Below, one piece after another: positions 32,948-35,926 of a DNA stretch of 35,926 bases. The position numbers and the translations under genes are program-made. The stretch is taken from positions 1 through 35,926 of the forward strand of contig CP010425.1 in assembly GCA_000830295.1 (NCBI GenBank). Reading direction: 5' to 3'. Position 1 is the first letter of the stretch. Each line of letters opens with the position of its first letter. The notes beneath the pieces were generated by a model. That model had not been told where the DNA came from. It made no database searches and saw only the letters and a list, made by a program, of their open reading frames with translations. This stretch comes from an archaeon GW2011_AR15. GTDB lineage: Archaea; Nanobdellota; Nanobdellia; Woesearchaeales; GW2011-AR15.

Positions 32948-34846
32948 ATGTCAAAAATAATCGGAATAGACCTAGGAACTTCGAACAGCGCAGCCGCTGT
33001 GCTTGAGGCAGGCAGGCCAAAAATAATCCCCTCAGCAGAGGGGACAACACAGTACGGGAAATCCTTCCCGAGCGTAGTTGCCTTCACAAAAGACGGCCAG
33101 CTGCTTGTGGGAGAGCCTGCAAGAAGGCAGGTAGTGAGCAACCCCGAAAGGACAATCACAAAAGCGAAAAGAAAGATGGGAACATCCCACAAGTACAAGA
33201 TAAACGGCAAGGAATACACGCCGCAGGAAATCTCAGCTTTCATACTCCAGAAGATAAAGAAGGATGCTGAAGCTTATCTCGGAACAAAGGTTGAGAAAGC
33301 AGTAATCACTGTGCCTGCTTATTTTGACGACAACCAGAGACAGGCAACAAAGGATGCCGGAAAGATTGCAGGCCTTGATGTTGTAAGAATAATCAACGAG
33401 CCTACTGCGGCATCTCTTGCATACGGGCTTGACAAGGCAAACCATGAGCACAAGATACTTGTGTTTGATTTAGGGGGAGGAACACTTGACGTCACAATCA
33501 TGGAATTCGGCGAGGGTGTCTTTGAAGTCAAGTCAACTTCAGGAGATACGCAGCTCGGAGGAACAGATATGGATGATGCCCTGCTGAACTTCCTTGCTGA
33601 AGAGTTTGAGAAAAAAGAGGGAGTCAACCTGCTCAAGGACCCTGTTGCGACTGAAAGGCTGAAAGAAGCAGCAGAGAAGGCAAAGATAGAGCTTTCAACA
33701 GTTATGGAAACCGATATGAACCTTCCTTTCATAACAGCGACAAACAAGGGGCCGCTGCATTTCAGCAGGAAGCTGAAAAGGTCAGAGCTGGAAAAGATTA
33801 TAGACCCTATTGTAAATAGATGCAGGAAGCCTCTGGAGCAGGCAGTCAAAGATGCCGGCCTGGGCTTCGGCGAAGTTGACAAGGTCATCCTTGTAGGAGG
33901 GCCGACAAGAATGCCTGTTGTGCAGAAATTTGTCGAGGATGCAGTGGGCAAGAAAGTTGAAAGGGGGGTTGACCCTATGGAATGCGTTGCGCAGGGCGCT
34001 GCAATCCAGGCAGGTGTGCTTGCAGGAGATGTCAAGGATGTGCTGCTGCTGGACGTTACTCCGTTGAGCCTTGGAATTGAAACATTAGGCGGGGTATTTA
34101 CAAAGCTGATAGACAGGAACACCACGATCCCCACAAAAAAATCCCAGGTGTTCAGCACAGCTGCTGACAACCAACCTGCCGTAACAATCAGGGTTGGCCA
34201 GGGGGAAAGGCCCATGTTCAATGACAACAAATTGTTAGGGCAGTTTGACCTTGTCGGAATACCTCCTGCGCCAAGAGGCATACCTCAGATTGAGGTTACT
34301 TTTGACATTGACGCAAACGGCATAGTGAATGTCTCTGCAAAAGACCTCGGGACCAAGAAACAGCAGTCAATAAGGATAACTGCCTCAGAGAAACTCAGCG
34401 ATGAGGACATAGAGAGGATGAAGAAAGACGCAGAAGTCCACGCAGAAGAAGACAAGAAAAAGAAAGAAGAGATAGAAACAATCAACCAGGCAGACACTCT
34501 TGTCTATACAACTGAAAAGCTTTTTGAGGATTTCAAGGGAAAAGTCGATGACAAAAGGCTTGAAGACATCAGAAAAGATGTCGATGAGCTGAAGAAGCTT
34601 CTTGAGCCTGAAAAGAAAGACGTTGACGCAGTAAAGAAAAAGCTGGAAGAAGTCAACAAAAAGGTACAGGAAATGAGCACTGAGATGTACCAGAAGGCAG
34701 CTGCAGAGCAGCAGGCTGCTACAGAAGCATCAGCTGAATCTTCAGGGCAGCCGAAAGCAAAAGGCAGGAAAAAAGAGAAGGTTGTCGATGCCGAGGTTGT
34801 TGACGAAGAAGAGGACGAAAAAGAGAAGAAAGGCAAAAAGAGATAA
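32948..34846 (+). CDS. dnaK: Hsp70 chaperone DnaK
   Basis: 632 aa. Starts [20 protein letters not shown] (phosphate-binding loop 1), [65 protein letters not shown], the linker [22 protein letters not shown] and substrate-binding domain, then a Lys/Glu-rich tail ending KKGKKR rather than the usual EVD-type end. Works with GrpE in this cluster; no dnaJ is in the window. Preceded by the leader at 32826-32947; followed by a T-rich stretch that could terminate. Confidence 0.97.
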   Translation: MSKIIGIDLGTSNSAAAVLEAGRPKIIPSAEGTTQYGKSFPSVVAFTKDGQLLVGEPARRQVVSNPERTITKAKRKMGTSHKYKINGKEYTPQEISAFILQKIKKDAEAYLGTKVEKAVITVPAYFDDNQRQATKDAGKIAGLDVVRIINEPTAASLAYGLDKANHEHKILVFDLGGGTLDVTIMEFGEGVFEVKSTSGDTQLGGTDMDDALLNFLAEEFEKKEGVNLLKDPVATERLKEAAEKAKIELSTVMETDMNLPFITATNKGPLHFSRKLKRSELEKIIDPIVNRCRKPLEQAVKDAGLGFGEVDKVILVGGPTRMPVVQKFVEDAVGKKVERGVDPMECVAQGAAIQAGVLAGDVKDVLLLDVTPLSLGIETLGGVFTKLIDRNTTIPTKKSQVFSTAADNQPAVTIRVGQGERPMFNDNKLLGQFDLVGIPPAPRGIPQIEVTFDIDANGIVNVSAKDLGTKKQQSIRITASEKLSDEDIERMKKDAEVHAEEDKKKKEEIETINQADTLVYTTEKLFEDFKGKVDDKRLEDIRKDVDELKKLLEPEKKDVDAVKKKLEEVNKKVQEMSTEMYQKAAAEQQAATEASAESSGQPKAKGRKKEKVVDAEVVDEEEDEKEKKGKKR

Positions 34847-34875
34847 TTTTTTTATTTTCTATTTTTATTCCAAGC
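34847..34875 (+). terminator. T-rich terminator after dnaK
   Basis: AATTTTTTTATTTTCTATTTTTATTCC directly after the stop, the usual archaeal oligo-T termination signal; the next gene has its own TATA-like TTTTTAAATAAC downstream. Confidence 0.45.
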
Positions 34876-34907
34876 AGATTTTTAAATAACTCCCTTCTCC
34901 ACACTGC

Positions 34908-35507
34908 ATGAACAGATATTTCGTAGGGATTGCAGGAGGCTCCGGGAGCGGAAAGTCTACCTTGGCCTATAATCTCCAGAGCAGATACCCTCCAAGAATC
35001 GGAGTCCTGGAATTAGATGATTTCCAGAAAACAAATGAGCTGCTTTCTCTCCTTGAAGGCATGCCAAACCGTGACCATCCGAGCTCTGTGGATTTTGACA
35101 GCCTGATAAGCAGCATTAACCTGCTGAAAAACGGCGAGCCTGTTTCTCTGATGACAAAAAGCCTGCGCCTGAATCCGGGATACGCTAAAGGAGGCTGGAG
35201 GATCCCTTACACAGTCATGCCAAAAGAAATCATGCTTATTGAAGGATACTGTGCATTGTGGCATCCTGAAGTGAGGTCGTCTTTTGATTACAGCATCTTC
35301 CTTGATGCTTCTGAGGAATTGAGGGTCACAAGAAGGAGCTGGAGGACAAAATCCGACTATATTGAGAAAGTCCTGCTGCCCATGCATAACCAATACATAG
35401 AACCCGCGAAAGTGCATGCTGACTTAATTATAAATGTTGATGGGTTAGATGAGGGTTCCCTTGCATCTTTAGTTGAGGAGCATCTTAAAAGCCGGAATAT
35501 ATTATAA
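34908..35507 (+). CDS. P-loop kinase, uridine kinase-like
   Basis: 199 aa. Walker A VGIAGGSGSGKSTLAYNLQ at the N-terminus, VLELDDFQK with an acidic pair, HPSSVDFDSLISSINLLKNGEPV (typical uridine kinase/phosphoribulokinase block), MLIEGYCAL and FLDASEELRVTRRSWR. Most like uridine kinase-family enzymes; pantothenate and phosphoribulo kinases are relatives. TATA-like TTTTTAAATAAC about 25-30 nt upstream. Confidence 0.75.
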   Translation: MNRYFVGIAGGSGSGKSTLAYNLQSRYPPRIGVLELDDFQKTNELLSLLEGMPNRDHPSSVDFDSLISSINLLKNGEPVSLMTKSLRLNPGYAKGGWRIPYTVMPKEIMLIEGYCALWHPEVRSSFDYSIFLDASEELRVTRRSWRTKSDYIEKVLLPMHNQYIEPAKVHADLIINVDGLDEGSLASLVEEHLKSRNIL

Positions 35508-35552
35508 GCCATAAGGACAACATAAATAAATCCCCCAGTTTTCTTTCCCCAT

Positions 35553-35926
35553 ATGGAAGACATTCTTCTCGTGGATGAGGATGACAACATAATCGGGAAA
35601 GAAGAAAAGCTCAGCGCCCATAAATCAGGGAAATTGCACAGGGCATTCTCTGTTTTTGTGTTCAACTCAAAAAAAGAGCTTCTTATACAAAAAAGAGCAC
35701 AGGGCAAGTATCATTCAGCCGGCCTGTGGTCCAACACCTGCTGCAGCCATCCGGTTACTGAGGACACTAAAAAAGAGGCTGAAGAAAGGCTAAAAGAGGA
35801 GATGGGGTTCAGCTGTGAGCTGGAGGAATTATTCAGCTTCATATATGAAATAGAGTTTAAGAACGGGTTAAAAGAGCATGAGTTTGACCATGTCTTTAAG
35901 GGAAAATATAACGGGCCTGTAATGCC
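35553..35926 (+). CDS. idi: isopentenyl-diphosphate delta-isomerase type I, 3' end outside window
   Basis: First ~124 residues of a Nudix-type (type I) IPP isomerase: HRAFSVFVFNSKKELLIQKRA, WSNTCCSHP with the catalytic Cys at about 64 (C63 next to it is extra), and the Nudix-like AEERLKEEMGFSCELEELFSFIYE. Interconverts IPP and DMAPP for isoprenoid lipid synthesis. Most archaea use the unrelated FMN-dependent type II enzyme, so this form is notable. Cut by the right edge. Confidence 0.88.
   Translation, partial: MEDILLVDEDDNIIGKEEKLSAHKSGKLHRAFSVFVFNSKKELLIQKRAQGKYHSAGLWSNTCCSHPVTEDTKKEAEERLKEEMGFSCELEELFSFIYEIEFKNGLKEHEFDHVFKGKYNGPVM

Noticed and set aside
33319-34281. Long minus-strand open frame inside dnaK (320 codons)
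   Set aside because: Antisense shadow of a highly conserved gene, rich in Ser/Pro/Thr as expected from the complement; no ribosome-binding site or homology.

Overview
The window looks archaeal and probably comes from a DPANN-type genome (Woesearchaeota/Pacearchaeota-like; the lineage is inferred). Evidence: a transcription factor E gene, TATA boxes about 25 nt ahead of many starts (leaderless style) mixed with GGTGA/GGAGG Shine-Dalgarno sites, tRNA genes without encoded CCA, and a tRNA-Thr with a U73 discriminator. Bacterial-type genes (GroEL/GroES, GrpE, DnaK, HtpX, MscL, PurA/PurB) are mixed in, as is usual for these small archaea.

Region 1 (1-6.4 kb) is an AT-rich accessory region built as a gene-cassette array. 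Eight related recombination-like sites, all in the same orientation, separate small cargo units: a HEPN-type protein (cut by the left edge), a tandem pair of YnfA membrane proteins, HicAB, an AbrB/RelE toxin-antitoxin pair, a PIN toxin with a convergent ribbon-helix-helix gene, a SAM methyltransferase, a Fic/Doc protein with a 40-aa partner, and a TauE/SafE exporter. Each site has a dif-like core (GCGCATAA, 6-bp spacer, TTATGCGC, then CAA) next to variable stem-loops. Most cassettes carry a private inverted repeat at their two ends (up to 18/18 bp), as expected if each was inserted from a circle carrying one foldable site, as in integrons. No recombinase gene is in the window. This is the strongest candidate for an undescribed system.

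Region 2 (6.4-24.4 kb) is ordinary core genome: purA-purB; a PlsC-like acyltransferase; kefB-like antiporter, cmk and guaB on the minus strand; mscL; a methyltransferase; a DegT-like protein; small zinc-ribbon proteins; a DUF3467-like gene and tfe; galE-like; a metallophosphoesterase; metG; and several unknowns.

Region 3 (24.4-27.1 kb) holds tRNA-Ala(GGC) and tRNA-Thr(GGT) with a structured repeat between them. A 17-bp copy of the tRNA-Thr 3' end lies about 70 bp downstream, the usual scar of integration. A degenerate ATPase-like protein, an exported amidohydrolase-like lipoprotein and an unknown protein follow.

Region 4 (27.1-35.9 kb) is a stress and protein-quality cluster: a winged-helix regulator divergent from htpX with palindromic operator candidates between them, then groES, groEL, grpE, a YkgJ-type Cys-cluster gene, an unknown, an inositol-monophosphatase-family gene and dnaK, then a P-loop kinase and a truncated type I isopentenyl-diphosphate isomerase. 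Both groEL and dnaK are preceded by a duplicated copy of their own ribosome-binding site and first codons. Each copy opens a short leader ORF that contains the same covarying hairpin and stops 1 nt before the real start codon. This looks like a shared, undescribed control element of the two chaperone genes.
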